Source of the DNA: an uncultured bacterium
Lineage (GTDB): Bacteria; Bacillota_I; Bacilli_A; RFN20; CAG-826
DNA length: 64,000 nucleotides
Assembly: GCA_949297805.1 (NCBI GenBank)
Contig: CASFTG010000001.1
Coordinates: 558,001 to 622,000 of the forward strand
Direction of reading: 5' to 3'
A program made the position numbers and the translations under genes. The notes below the pieces were generated by a model, which saw only the letters and a program-made list of their open reading frames with translations, had not been told where the DNA came from and did no database searches. The stretch's first letter is position 1. Each line of letters begins with the position of its first letter. Shown in pieces: positions 17,330 to 25,379 of this stretch.

Positions 17330-17788
17330 ATGGATCAATATATGAAACTGGCCTTAGATGAGGCGTATGAAGGGATAAATAACGGCGATGGGGGACCTTT
17401 CGGGGCAGTCATCGTCAAAGACGGGAAAGTCATCGGGAAAGGGCATAACAAAGTGGTGAAAAACGCCGACCCGACGTGCCATGGCGAGATGGAGGCGATT
17501 CGCGATGCCTGCAAAAATCTCGGCACTTTCGACCTTTCCGGCTCGATTATCTACACCACCGGTGAACCATGCCCGATGTGCTTAGGGGCTATCATGTGGG
17601 CTAATATCGATAAAGTGTATTACGGCTGCGACGTCAAAGACACTGAGCGGATCGGCTTCCGCGACGATAAGTTCTATGAGCTCTCGAAGCCGGAGAACAA
17701 GAAAAAATTCGTCTTGGAACTCGACCGTGACGAATGCCTCAAACTTTATGAGGATTATCTAAAAAAGACCGATCGGACGGCCTATTGA
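17330..17788 (+). CDS. Guanine deaminase-like nucleoside/base deaminase
   Basis: A 152-residue zinc enzyme of the cytidine/deoxycytidylate deaminase superfamily. The zinc site is CHGEMEAI (His and proton-shuttling Glu) and PCPMCLGA. TadA normally reads HAE; the HGE variant, the GGPFGAVIVKDG start, the LGAIMWANIDKVYYG segment and the C-terminal Tyr instead resemble bacterial guanine deaminase, which converts guanine to xanthine. I therefore prefer that over tRNA adenosine deaminase, without certainty. The ATG at 17330 has GGGGAG at good distance; another ATG lies 6 nt upstream. It fits with nucleoside salvage genes elsewhere in the window (cdd, deoC, deoB). Confidence 0.7.
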   Translation: MDQYMKLALDEAYEGINNGDGGPFGAVIVKDGKVIGKGHNKVVKNADPTCHGEMEAIRDACKNLGTFDLSGSIIYTTGEPCPMCLGAIMWANIDKVYYGCDVKDTERIGFRDDKFYELSKPENKKKFVLELDRDECLKLYEDYLKKTDRTAY

Positions 17789-17794
17789 GGATTT

Positions 17795-18229
17795 ATGCCA
17801 TTCTGCAAATACTGCCACGGGGAGATTTCCCGTTTCGATGAAGACGTCTGCCCTCATTGCGGCGCCCCTTCGCCGATCGATGAGGGATATAAGACGATGG
17901 ATGTGACCAAGACCATCCATGATTTGGATTTGCCTAAGGAGCTTTATCGTTCCCGAAGCCGGATTGTCTATGCCATTCTTTGCTGTCTCCTCGGTGTTTT
18001 CGGCATCCATTCCTTCTATGCCCGTTATTATAAAAGAGGGGGCTTCGAGTTAGGCGGGACCGCTGTCTTGGTCGGCGGCTTCGGGTCGTTACTATATTTC
18101 ACCGCCTTCCCGTCAATCTGGGCGTATCTAATTCCCTTGCTTTGCCTTTATGCCATCGCCATCGGCTTTGGCGTCTTCTATTTCCTCTATGATTCGGTTA
18201 AGGACGGGAAAGGGGAATTGCTTCGGTAA
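17795..18229 (+). CDS. Zinc-ribbon plus TM2-domain membrane protein
   Basis: A 144-residue protein. Residues 1-25 form a zinc ribbon (CKYC ... CPHCG). After a polar linker two or three membrane helices follow, the first (about 58-78) reading LGVFGIHSFYARYYKRG, which matches the TM2 domain pattern (G.fGiHrFYlG..). The family is widespread and its function is not established. It starts 6 nt after the deaminase gene and touches rsmE with no spacing, so all three are probably one transcript. Confidence 0.75.
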   Translation: MPFCKYCHGEISRFDEDVCPHCGAPSPIDEGYKTMDVTKTIHDLDLPKELYRSRSRIVYAILCCLLGVFGIHSFYARYYKRGGFELGGTAVLVGGFGSLLYFTAFPSIWAYLIPLLCLYAIAIGFGVFYFLYDSVKDGKGELLR

Positions 18230-18937
18230 ATGCAGCATTATTTCGGCCATATCGAAGGCAAAACGGCCTATATTGAGGAGCAAGATGCCCTGCGGGCGAA
18301 ACAAGTCAAACGAATCGAACTCCATGAGCAGGTCGAAATCGCCGAGGGCGAACGGGTTTATCTTTGCTTTTGTAAATCCCTCCATCCCTTGTCTTTTGAG
18401 GTCATAACCGAAATAAGCGAGACCCGGGAGCCGCCTTTGAAGCTGACCTTGGCCTTTTCGCTATTAAAAGGCGACCATAATGAGCTTTTGGTTCTAAAAG
18501 GGACCGAGCTTGGGGTCAGCCGCTTTATCCCCTTCGTCTCGGCCCGGACGGTGGTGGCGCCCAAAGGGAAAGAAGACAATAAGCTCCTTCGGCTCCGCAA
18601 GATTGCCAAAGAAGGGGCAGAACAATGCCGACGGAGTCTCATTCCCGAGGTTAGCGATTACGCAACCTTCGAAGAAGTGGTGCAAAAGGCCACGGGGTTG
18701 CGGCTTTTCGCTTACGAAGAGGCGGCGATCCATGGCCGAAGCTTACTTGATTACGCCTTAAAGGGCGAGACGGAGGCGACCTTATTGATCGGGCCGGAAG
18801 GGGGCTTTACCCCGAAGGAGGCCGAGTTAGCGATTAAAGCGGGCTTCCAGCCGGTGAGTTTAGGCAAAAGGATCCTCCGGGCCGAGACGGCCGGCATCGC
18901 CGGGGCGGCGATTTTGCTCCTTAGTTCCGAAAGGTAG
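18230..18937 (+). CDS. rsmE: 16S rRNA (uracil1498-N3)-methyltransferase
   Basis: RsmE methylates U1498 of 16S rRNA in the assembled small subunit. The 235-residue SPOUT-fold protein has an N-terminal PUA-like domain and a C-terminal trefoil knot with the family motifs GTELGVSRFIPF, EGAEQCRRS, LIGPEGGFTPKEA and LGKRILRAETA. The start codon follows directly after the previous stop, so translation is probably coupled. Confidence 0.95.
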   Translation: MQHYFGHIEGKTAYIEEQDALRAKQVKRIELHEQVEIAEGERVYLCFCKSLHPLSFEVITEISETREPPLKLTLAFSLLKGDHNELLVLKGTELGVSRFIPFVSARTVVAPKGKEDNKLLRLRKIAKEGAEQCRRSLIPEVSDYATFEEVVQKATGLRLFAYEEAAIHGRSLLDYALKGETEATLLIGPEGGFTPKEAELAIKAGFQPVSLGKRILRAETAGIAGAAILLLSSER

Positions 18938-18942
18938 ACCAA

Positions 18943-19764
18943 ATGGAACTATTCCCCAAACTCGCCAAATACCGCCGGAAAGATGGCTTCGAATCCTCCT
19001 CGGAGATGCGGTTTTTCTTAGAGAACGCCGATATCCTCAATTCTTTTCCTTTGTATCGGAAGTTCCGAAAAGCCTATTCGAGTTTCGACGTCATCCGGGC
19101 TAATCTCCTTTTGCGGGCCTTATCGAATAAAATGGTGATTGAGAAAGGCTATTATGCGGCAAAAAAGGAAGAGGTCATCCCCGGAACGCCGGCTGACCCC
19201 AATTCGGCCGCGATTAAGGCCAAACTCGAGTCCTTGAAGCGTGACCTCCCGTATTATCAACTGAATGAGCAGCGGATTTACGTCCCTGTCTTGCCATTGT
19301 CATTCAACCTCATCTATGACCAAGAGCCGACCCGGCTTGACGAGCATCCTTATTCCTCCTTGGTCAAAGATTATGAGGCGGCCCTCATCGACCCGTTCGA
19401 TTACTATGGTCCTGACCTCTTCGATTCCTATTTCACTCGGCTGGTCAAAGTAGGGCAAAAGGGGCGGAATAGGGCTTTTCTCAATTACGATTCCTTCTCG
19501 CTATACTTCGTCAATGAACAAGGGCGGTTAGATGTTGAATGCGTCCTATTCGACAAGTTCTTAGACCATCCGAGCTATAACCATCTCTTGGCCCGAGTCA
19601 AGCCGGCGGTCGAGGCGTATTATAAAGACAACAAAGATGAGTTCATTCAAGCCCTAGTAGATAACCGGTTAATTTCTAGTAGTTTTGCCTTTAAGATTAA
19701 AAACGATGAGCAGCGGTTTTATGCAAATATTGCAAAGAGGTATTCACTTGATGGAACACAATAA
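18943..19764 (+). CDS. Hypothetical cytoplasmic protein
   Basis: A 273-residue soluble protein, rich in Tyr, Phe, Asp and Lys, without signal peptide, membrane segment or cysteine motif. It begins 5 nt after rsmE with AAAGG in place and overlaps mtaB by 14 nt, so it belongs to the same operon. I recognise no family. The last 36 codons are poorer in GC than the rest and contain a phased AGTA repeat (19656-19682), suggesting that the DNA there serves a second purpose. The operon places it beside rRNA and tRNA modification enzymes, which is only a hint of role. Confidence 0.75.
   Translation: MELFPKLAKYRRKDGFESSSEMRFFLENADILNSFPLYRKFRKAYSSFDVIRANLLLRALSNKMVIEKGYYAAKKEEVIPGTPADPNSAAIKAKLESLKRDLPYYQLNEQRIYVPVLPLSFNLIYDQEPTRLDEHPYSSLVKDYEAALIDPFDYYGPDLFDSYFTRLVKVGQKGRNRAFLNYDSFSLYFVNEQGRLDVECVLFDKFLDHPSYNHLLARVKPAVEAYYKDNKDEFIQALVDNRLISSSFAFKIKNDEQRFYANIAKRYSLDGTQ
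19656..19682 (+). repeat. AGTA phased repeat, site 2 (inside a coding region)
   Basis: AGTAG at 19656 and at 19678 are spaced 22 bp, two turns of the 11-bp period; the middle unit (19667) reads GGTTA. It lies near the 3' end of the unknown gene, about 70-95 bp before the mtaB start. Confidence 0.3.
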
Positions 19765-21037
19765 ATTTTATACCCACTCGCTCGGCTGTAAGGTCAATGC
19801 TTATGAGACCGAGGCGTTATCCTCGCTCTTATTAGAAAAAGGGATGATCAAAACCGACTTCATCAAGGAAGCCGAGGTCATCATTTTGAATACCTGCGCC
19901 GTCACTGCAACCGCCGCTCAAAAGAGTAGGCAGCATATTCGTTCCTACCGCGAATCTAATCCGGAGGCCATCCTCATCGTCATGGGCTGCTACTCCCAAA
20001 GTGAGGGGAAGAAATGCGCCGACATGGGGGCGAACATCGTTTTAGGCTCGGGGAAACGGAAAGACGCGGTCGAACTCATTGAGCGGTTTAAAGCTGATAG
20101 GCAACCCATCATCGATGTCGTCAATGATCCGCGGAAGCAGGACTATGAGGAGTTTGGGACGGCGGTTTTGGCCGAATCGGCTCGGGCATATCTCAAGGTC
20201 CAAGATGGCTGCGATGCCTTCTGCTCCTATTGCTATATTCCCCGCCTACGCGGGAATAGCCGTTCCCGCGATCCCCGGGAGGTCATAAAGGAAGCTCAGA
20301 AACTGGTGGAACTCGGCTATAAGGAACTCATCATCACCGGCATCCATATCGGCTACTACGGGAAAGACTTAGGGCTGGGCTTATTCCGCTTACCGGATTT
20401 GCTCCATTCTCTCTGCGTCAAATGCCCGAGCTTGCCGCGGATTCGCATCTCCTCGCTCGAAGTCAGCGAGATCGACAAGGAGTTCTTATCGGTTTTAAGC
20501 CGTCACCATCAGATCGTCGATCACCTCCATATCCCATTGCAATCGGGCTCCGATGCCATTCTGCAGAAGATGAACCGGCCGTATAACACCCGGGAATTCC
20601 TAAATAAACTGAAGCAAATAAGGGCGATTCGGCCCAACATCGCCATCACGACTGATCTAATCGCCGGCTTCCCTGGGGAGTCAGAAGTCGAATGGGGCGA
20701 GACGATGCGTTTCTGCGAGGAGGCGAATTTCGCCGAGATCCATGTTTTCCCCTTCTCGCCCCGTCCTTTGACTCCGGCCGAGAAGATGCCATGCCAGGTC
20801 GAGCCAGCCATTAAGAAGCGGCGGGTCCATGAAATGCTGGTTTTATCGAAGAAACTCCGCCTCGAATACGAACGGAAGTTTTATAACAAACGGGTCGAGG
20901 TCTTGGTCGAGGAAGTCCAAGGCAACCATTTCAAAGGCCATACTTCCAACTACCTGCTGGTCGAGGGCGATTTGGACAATGTCCAAGAAGGAACGATGGT
21001 CAAAACCATTTACAATAGTGAGTCAGCATCGGATTAA
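19751..21037 (+). CDS. mtaB: tRNA t6A37 methylthiotransferase
   Basis: MtaB inserts a methylthio group into t6A37 of ANN-decoding tRNAs. The 428-residue protein has the N-terminal UPF0004 domain with conserved cysteines (THSLGCKVNAYE, NTCAVT, GCYSQ), the radical SAM cluster motif CDAFCSYCYIP (about 155-165), and a C-terminal TRAM domain. The LGCKVN signature and absence of MiaB features favour MtaB over MiaB. The frame is open upstream to 19685; I chose ATG 19751, where family homology starts, with AAAGAGG upstream. It overlaps the preceding gene by 14 nt. Confidence 0.92.
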   Translation: MEHNKFYTHSLGCKVNAYETEALSSLLLEKGMIKTDFIKEAEVIILNTCAVTATAAQKSRQHIRSYRESNPEAILIVMGCYSQSEGKKCADMGANIVLGSGKRKDAVELIERFKADRQPIIDVVNDPRKQDYEEFGTAVLAESARAYLKVQDGCDAFCSYCYIPRLRGNSRSRDPREVIKEAQKLVELGYKELIITGIHIGYYGKDLGLGLFRLPDLLHSLCVKCPSLPRIRISSLEVSEIDKEFLSVLSRHHQIVDHLHIPLQSGSDAILQKMNRPYNTREFLNKLKQIRAIRPNIAITTDLIAGFPGESEVEWGETMRFCEEANFAEIHVFPFSPRPLTPAEKMPCQVEPAIKKRRVHEMLVLSKKLRLEYERKFYNKRVEVLVEEVQGNHFKGHTSNYLLVEGDLDNVQEGTMVKTIYNSESASD

Positions 21038-21071
21038 TTACAAATTTTTTTGACATTGTACGACTTTTTTG

Positions 21072-21100
21072 TTTGCCTTCTCCGCCTTTTTCCATATAAT
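21072..21100 (+). promoter_or_regulatory. rpmF promoter
   Basis: TATAAT (21095-21100) with TTGCCT (21073-21078) at 16 bp. A perfect TTGACA lies farther upstream at 21050-21055 but is too distant from this -10. Confidence 0.6.
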
Positions 21101-21129
21101 AGCCGGCGTCAAAAGAAAGGAAGAAAGCC

Positions 21130-21333
21130 ATGGCAGTCCCACAAAGAAGAACGAGCAAGACCCGCAAGAGATTGCGCCGAACGCACTTCAAGCTCAACGT
21201 CGCTGGCTTGGTCGCCTGCCCGCACTGCGGGGAGATGATTCGGAGCCACCACGTCTGCCCCAAATGCGGCTACTACGCCGGCAAGGAAGTGCTCCACGTC
21301 GCCAAAGAAGAAGGCGAGCCGAGCAAGAAGTAA
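21130..21333 (+). CDS. rpmF: 50S ribosomal protein L32
   Basis: A 67-residue ribosomal protein. It opens [17 protein letters not shown], the hallmark of L32, and keeps the zinc-ribbon cysteines (CPHCG and CPKCG), so it is the zinc-binding form. AAAGGAAG precedes the ATG. It has its own promoter and terminator. Confidence 0.98.
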   Translation: MAVPQRRTSKTRKRLRRTHFKLNVAGLVACPHCGEMIRSHHVCPKCGYYAGKEVLHVAKEEGEPSKK

Positions 21334-21339
21334 GGAATT

Positions 21340-21365
21340 CCCGCTTAAGGCGGGTTTTCTTTTTC
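21340..21365 (+). terminator. Rho-independent terminator after rpmF
   Basis: Stem CCCGC / GCGGG with a 5-nt loop, followed by TTTTCTTTTTC. Confidence 0.8.
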
Positions 21366-21367
21366 TC

Positions 21368-21373
21368 TATAAT
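21368..21373 (+). promoter_or_regulatory. -10 box of deoC
   Basis: TATAAT directly after the rpmF terminator, 21 nt before the deoC ATG. The leader contains AGAGG. No clear -35, which would lie in the terminator stem. Confidence 0.5.
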
Positions 21374-21394
21374 AAGGACAAAGAGGAAAAGAAT

Positions 21395-22036
21395 ATGGAT
21401 ATTGCCAAATACTTCGATCACACATTGCTCAAACCCGATGCTCGGGAGGTCGACATCCGGAAATTATGCGAAGAGGCGGCCTATTATGGCTTCGCCTCGG
21501 TTTGCGTTAACCCCGACTTTGTCCCCTTAGCCCATACACTGCTCGATGGAAGCGGGGTCAAGACCTGCACCGTCATCGGCTTCCCTTTAGGGGCCAATAG
21601 CAGCAAGGTCAAGGCCTACGAGGCGGCTTATGCCGTGAGCGAAGGCACGGATGAGGTCGATATGGTCATCAACGTCTCGGCCGCCAAGGACCATCGCTAC
21701 GTCGAGGTCGAGAAGGACATCCGAATGGTCCGGGAAGCGGTGCCAAACGCTTTGTTGAAGGTTATTCTCGAGACTTGTTTGCTTAATGACGAGGAAATCG
21801 TCGAATGCTGCCTGGCCGCCAAACGGGCCAAAGCTGACTTCGTCAAAACTTCGACTGGTTTTTCGACTGGTGGGGCCACCGTTCATGCGGTCAAACTGAT
21901 GCGGGAGGCGGTCGGGCCGGAGATGGGAGTTAAAGCCAGTGGGGGGATTCATACCAAAGCCGAGGCCCTCGCCATGATCGAAGCCGGGGCCAACCGGATC
22001 GGGGCCAGCGCTTCGGTTAAGATAATGAAGGAGTAA
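21395..22036 (+). CDS. deoC: Deoxyribose-phosphate aldolase
   Basis: DeoC cleaves 2-deoxyribose-5-phosphate to acetaldehyde and glyceraldehyde-3-phosphate. The 213-residue TIM barrel shows FDHTLLKP at the start, VIGFPLG, the Asp in EVDMVIN, the first key lysine in LLKVILET, the Schiff-base lysine in FVKTSTGF and VKASGGI near the end. The ribosome site AAGAGGA is well placed. With deoB and cdd elsewhere in the window it completes deoxynucleoside breakdown. Confidence 0.97.
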   Translation: MDIAKYFDHTLLKPDAREVDIRKLCEEAAYYGFASVCVNPDFVPLAHTLLDGSGVKTCTVIGFPLGANSSKVKAYEAAYAVSEGTDEVDMVINVSAAKDHRYVEVEKDIRMVREAVPNALLKVILETCLLNDEEIVECCLAAKRAKADFVKTSTGFSTGGATVHAVKLMREAVGPEMGVKASGGIHTKAEALAMIEAGANRIGASASVKIMKE

Positions 22037-22077
22037 GGCCTAAATAATCGCTTTCCGGCGTCTTTTGGATTTATTCG

Positions 22078-22106
22078 TTGATTTGCTTACCGGCAACGGG
22101 TATCAT
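22078..22106 (+). promoter_or_regulatory. rpsU promoter
   Basis: TTGATT (22078-22083), 17-bp spacer, TATCAT (22101-22106). Predicted start near 22113; the leader contains AGGAAGG. Confidence 0.7.
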
Positions 22107-22140
22107 CTAGAAGCATTTCGCAGGAAGGAAGTGAGAAAAC

Positions 22141-22317
22141 ATGGCTGTTAAAACCGTCGTTCGCGAAGGCGAAACCGTCGATGACGCGCTCCGCCGCTTC
22201 AAAAGAGGCGTCAACAAGTCCGGCATCCTCTACGAGACCCGGAAGCGCGAAGCCTTCCTCAAACCCGCCCTCCTGCGGAAAATGAAGTCCAAGTTCACCC
22301 GTCGCAAGAAGTGGTAA
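22141..22317 (+). CDS. rpsU: 30S ribosomal protein S21
   Basis: A 58-residue basic ribosomal protein. It reads [20 protein letters not shown] at the N-terminus and ends in a basic stretch, both diagnostic of S21, which sits near the anti-Shine-Dalgarno end of 16S rRNA. It has a strong ribosome site (AGGAAGG), its own promoter and a terminator. Confidence 0.97.
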   Translation: MAVKTVVREGETVDDALRRFKRGVNKSGILYETRKREAFLKPALLRKMKSKFTRRKKW

Positions 22318-22324
22318 ACGAAAT

Positions 22325-22358
22325 TCCCTCGATCAAATCGAGGGATTTTTATTTTTTA
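22325..22358 (+). terminator. Rho-independent terminator after rpsU
   Basis: Stem CCCTCGAT / ATCGAGGG with a 3-nt loop, then TTTTTATTTTTT. Confidence 0.92.
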
Positions 22359-22405
22359 CATAATTTCTTGTAGCCAGTTGCGATTTGTCCGCCTACTTAT
22401 TCAGT

Positions 22406-23602
22406 ATGAGAACCGAGCTGGTCTACCAATCCCAACGCCAAGGCTGCGGATACGCCTGCGTCAAAATGGCGCTTATCCATTCCTCACATAGGAGGGATTT
22501 CGCTTTCGCGTCGGAGAAACCAATCGCTGGGCAGGCTCCTTCTTTCGCAGACCTTATCGCCTATGGCCGCAGTTATGGGCTGAAGCTAGCGGGCTATAAG
22601 GTCTGGGATTCAAGGGAGGTTCTCATGAATCGGAACCTGTATCCGTTCATCGCGACCATCGGGGAAGATGGGTTCTCCCATGCGGTCTACGTGGTGAAGC
22701 GGGTCCGGGATGAGGTGGTGTTTTATGACCCCTCCGCCGGCAAAAGGCGGCTTCCGACCTCTTCTTTTGCCTCGATATTGCAAAACTATGTCCTGATCGA
22801 GGAAGGGTATGAGGACGTGAGCCAGCCAATTAAGGCCAAGCGTCCGGTTGCAGCTCTGACCCAGCTATCCGGGACGGTCCTTTCCCTTTTCCCCTCTTTC
22901 CTTCTTCTCTCCGGGCTTTTGCTCCTTTCTTTCATCCCGGAGTTGGGGTTTTGGAGCATTGGGCTTTTCCTGGGGTCGCTTTTGGCCTCGATGGGAGGGC
23001 GGCTTTACCTCTCCTCGAGGCTGAAGCGATTCGATGACCATTACCTCGATGGGGTGGACGATGGCGATCCCTCGTTAAGGAAGGAACGCTATCTCCACTA
23101 CCACGCGTACAAGGCCGCCGTCTTCTCAACGGCTCCTCAATTGCTCTCTTCCCTGTTTGAGTTGCTGGCGGCCTTTTCCTTCCTATCCTTCGCTGACCTC
23201 CAATTGGGGTTATCCCTCGCCATCTTGATCATGCTTTTATGCCTTAAGCACTTATTGACCCGCCCGGCGCTCGAGAAGAAATCCGCTCGGATCGAGCGGA
23301 TGGAGAAGACCTTTCTTTCCGAGGCACCCGGGGATAGAAAAGCCTTGCTCCGGGGGCTAAAGGAGGAATCGGAATCTTTTTCCTTCGCCTATTTGATCGA
23401 CCATGCCTTCGGTTCTTTCCTCGCCTTATGCTTAGCTTGCCTCTTGCTTTTGCCTTCATCCTTTTCCGCCGAACGGTTCCTCTTCGTCGGCATGAGCCTG
23501 CTTTTTGTCTCTTCCTTGGTCGAAAAATGCTTCGATTCGGCCAAGAAACTGAAGAAAAAGAAAGCCGAAGAAGGGTATTTCCGCCTCCATTTTATGGATT
23601 AG
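22406..23602 (+). CDS. C39-type cysteine peptidase fused to six membrane helices, no ABC ATPase domain
   Basis: A 398-residue membrane protein. Residues 5-130 look like a C39 peptidase, the bacteriocin-leader protease: QRQGCGYACVKM carries the catalytic Cys (about 14), FSHAVYVV the His (about 92) and FYDPSAGKR the Asp (about 108). Six hydrophobic segments follow (about 150-170, 175-195, 235-257, 262-280, 335-355, 365-382), like the membrane domain of peptidase-containing ABC exporters, but the protein stops without Walker A, signature or Walker B motifs. The DCG usual at the active site is GCG. The ATG at 22406 is chosen over upstream TTG codons. No Shine-Dalgarno is evident. No double-Gly precursor is visible nearby. 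Fold call is good; activity unknown. Confidence 0.7.
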   Translation: MRTELVYQSQRQGCGYACVKMALIHSSHRRDFAFASEKPIAGQAPSFADLIAYGRSYGLKLAGYKVWDSREVLMNRNLYPFIATIGEDGFSHAVYVVKRVRDEVVFYDPSAGKRRLPTSSFASILQNYVLIEEGYEDVSQPIKAKRPVAALTQLSGTVLSLFPSFLLLSGLLLLSFIPELGFWSIGLFLGSLLASMGGRLYLSSRLKRFDDHYLDGVDDGDPSLRKERYLHYHAYKAAVFSTAPQLLSSLFELLAAFSFLSFADLQLGLSLAILIMLLCLKHLLTRPALEKKSARIERMEKTFLSEAPGDRKALLRGLKEESESFSFAYLIDHAFGSFLALCLACLLLLPSSFSAERFLFVGMSLLFVSSLVEKCFDSAKKLKKKKAEEGYFRLHFMD

Positions 23603-23611
23603 CCTTGAATA

Positions 23612-23620
23612 TGCTAGAAT
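23612..23620 (+). promoter_or_regulatory. Extended -10 promoter of ybeY, near-leaderless
   Basis: TGCTAGAAT ends 9 nt before the ybeY ATG at 23630, the same layout as before fmt and yqeG. There is no Shine-Dalgarno. Confidence 0.6.
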
Positions 23621-23629
23621 AGCGGGGCT

Positions 23630-24100
23630 ATGGAAATCGGATTCGAAAACCGCCTAGACGCCGCTTACGATAACTTAGAGCAGGTCTACGCCGACATCGC
23701 CAAAGTCGCCTTCGACTTCCTCGATATCAAAGCCAATTACGAAGTCGACGTCAGCTTAGTCGGGGATGAGGACATCCAAGAGATTAATCGGGACTACCGG
23801 AAAATCGACCGGGTGACCGATGTCATCTCCTTCGCCTTCGAGGACGATAAAAGCGATCTGTCCGTGATTAAAGGCGATGAAATCCCCCGGCTACTCGGCG
23901 AGATCTTCATCTGCGTTCCCCAAGCCTTGCGCCAGGCGAAGGAAATCGGCAATACCCCCGATCGCGAACTCGCTTTCCTTTTCGTCCATGGATTGCTCCA
24001 TCTATTGGGCTATGACCATATGAAGAAAGAGGACGAGGAGATCATGTTCCCACTTCAAGAGAAGATCCTCGCCGCTTATAAGGAGAAGAAGGAGGGCTAA
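23630..24100 (+). CDS. ybeY: Endoribonuclease YbeY, 16S rRNA 3'-end maturation
   Basis: A 156-residue zinc metallo-RNase. The zinc triad is HGLLHLLGYDH (His-x3-His-x5-His) near residue 122. The preceding RVTDVISFAFE is also conserved. It acts in rRNA maturation and ribosome quality control. It heads the ybeY-cdd-era-recO cluster; the diacylglycerol/undecaprenol kinase gene often found between ybeY and cdd is absent. Confidence 0.96.
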   Translation: MEIGFENRLDAAYDNLEQVYADIAKVAFDFLDIKANYEVDVSLVGDEDIQEINRDYRKIDRVTDVISFAFEDDKSDLSVIKGDEIPRLLGEIFICVPQALRQAKEIGNTPDRELAFLFVHGLLHLLGYDHMKKEDEEIMFPLQEKILAAYKEKKEG

Positions 24101-24102
24101 CG

Positions 24103-24501
24103 ATGAGTCTAGAGGAATTGATGCAGATCGCCATTGAGGCGCGGGAGAAGGCTTATGTGCCCTATTCCCATTTCGCGGTCGGAGCCGCCATCCTTTGCAC
24201 CGATGGCTCTTTCTACGTCGGTGCCAATGTCGAGAACGCCTCCTATCCTTTATGCATGTGCGCTGAGCGCAATGCCGTCTATTCGGCGATGATGGATGGG
24301 AAGACCATCGATGATTTCGAGGCTTTATGCGTCGCCGCCGATTCGACTGGACCGGTGTCCCCTTGTGGGGCCTGCCGTCAGGTCTTAAGCGAGCTTTTTC
24401 CCAAGAATAAGCCGATTATGCTTGGCAACCTCAAGGGTGAGACCAAATTGACCAACGTCGAGGAGCTATTGCCCTTCGCCTTCGATGAGACCGACCTATG
24501 A
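24103..24501 (+). CDS. cdd: Cytidine deaminase
   Basis: A 132-residue homotetrameric-type enzyme converting cytidine and deoxycytidine to uridine forms. Zinc motifs CAERNA (Cys and Glu) and PCGACRQVL are clear. VPYSHFAVGAAI is the family N-terminal signature. GGAGGG lies upstream; the end overlaps era by 4 nt (ATGA). Confidence 0.97.
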   Translation: MSLEELMQIAIEAREKAYVPYSHFAVGAAILCTDGSFYVGANVENASYPLCMCAERNAVYSAMMDGKTIDDFEALCVAADSTGPVSPCGACRQVLSELFPKNKPIMLGNLKGETKLTNVEELLPFAFDETDL

Positions 24502-25379
24502 AATCCGGATTCGTCGCTATCCTTGGCCGGCCCAACGTCGGCAAAAGCACCTTGCTTAACGCTTTATTGTCCAAGAAAGTCTCGATCGTCACCCCCAAAG
24601 CCCAGACGACCCGGGACTCAATCATGGGCATTCTCAACCTCAAAGACGCCCAGATCGTCTTCGTCGACACCCCGGGCATCTTCCAAGGGGGATTGAAGCT
24701 CGACTCGAGCATGCGGAAAACCGCCTTCACTTCCTCTCGGGAAGTCGATGCCATCCTTTATCTCATCGACGCCTCGATCAACGAGTTCAATACCGATAAG
24801 AAAATATTCGATTCCATCCATTCCGAGGCCCCGCGGTTTTTGATTCTGAACAAAATCGACCTCATCACCGCCGAGCAGGCCATCGAGAAAAAGAAGGTAT
24901 TATCTGAACTTTTCCCCGGCGTTCCCTTAATCGAAGCCTCCTTCAAGACCAACTTCGGACTCAAAGACGTGACCAACGCCATCTTGCCATTATTAAGCGA
25001 AGGACCGGCCTATTTTCCCGATGACGTCTACACCGACAAAGACCCGGCTTACCAGGCCAAGGAAATCGTCCGGGAGAAATTGTTGCATTTCCTCCGCGAT
25101 GAGATTCCCCATCAAAGCGCCGTCAAAATCACTTCCTTGGCCGAAAAGAAAGGCGGTCTCTTGATCGAAGGGACGATCTACGTTGAAAAGCCGTCCCATA
25201 AAGCCATCGTCATCGGCAAAGGTGGGGCGATGATCAAGAAAATATCGATGGCGGCCAGACAGGAAATCGAATCCAACTGGCATAAACGGGTCCTTTCCCT
25301 TGAACTCAAGGTCGAAGTCGCCCCCAATTGGCGCGATGACCTGAAGGCCCTTTCCGATCTTGGCTATGGAGCGGACTGA
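24498..25379 (+). CDS. era: GTPase Era, 30S assembly factor
   Basis: Era binds the 3' end of 16S rRNA and checks 30S maturation. The 293-residue length is right. GTPase motifs: GRPNVGKST (G1), DTPG (G3), NKID (G4). The C-terminal KH domain has VIGKGGAMIKKIS. Translationally coupled to cdd; recO begins inside its last codons. Confidence 0.98.
   Translation: MKSGFVAILGRPNVGKSTLLNALLSKKVSIVTPKAQTTRDSIMGILNLKDAQIVFVDTPGIFQGGLKLDSSMRKTAFTSSREVDAILYLIDASINEFNTDKKIFDSIHSEAPRFLILNKIDLITAEQAIEKKKVLSELFPGVPLIEASFKTNFGLKDVTNAILPLLSEGPAYFPDDVYTDKDPAYQAKEIVREKLLHFLRDEIPHQSAVKITSLAEKKGGLLIEGTIYVEKPSHKAIVIGKGGAMIKKISMAARQEIESNWHKRVLSLELKVEVAPNWRDDLKALSDLGYGAD

Noticed and set aside
17330..17788. tRNA adenosine deaminase TadA
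   Set aside because: HGE instead of HAE at the zinc site, and overall resemblance to guanine deaminase; kept as guanine deaminase-like.
21050..21055. Perfect TTGACA before rpmF
   Set aside because: It is 39 bp from the only good -10 box; another -35 fits better.
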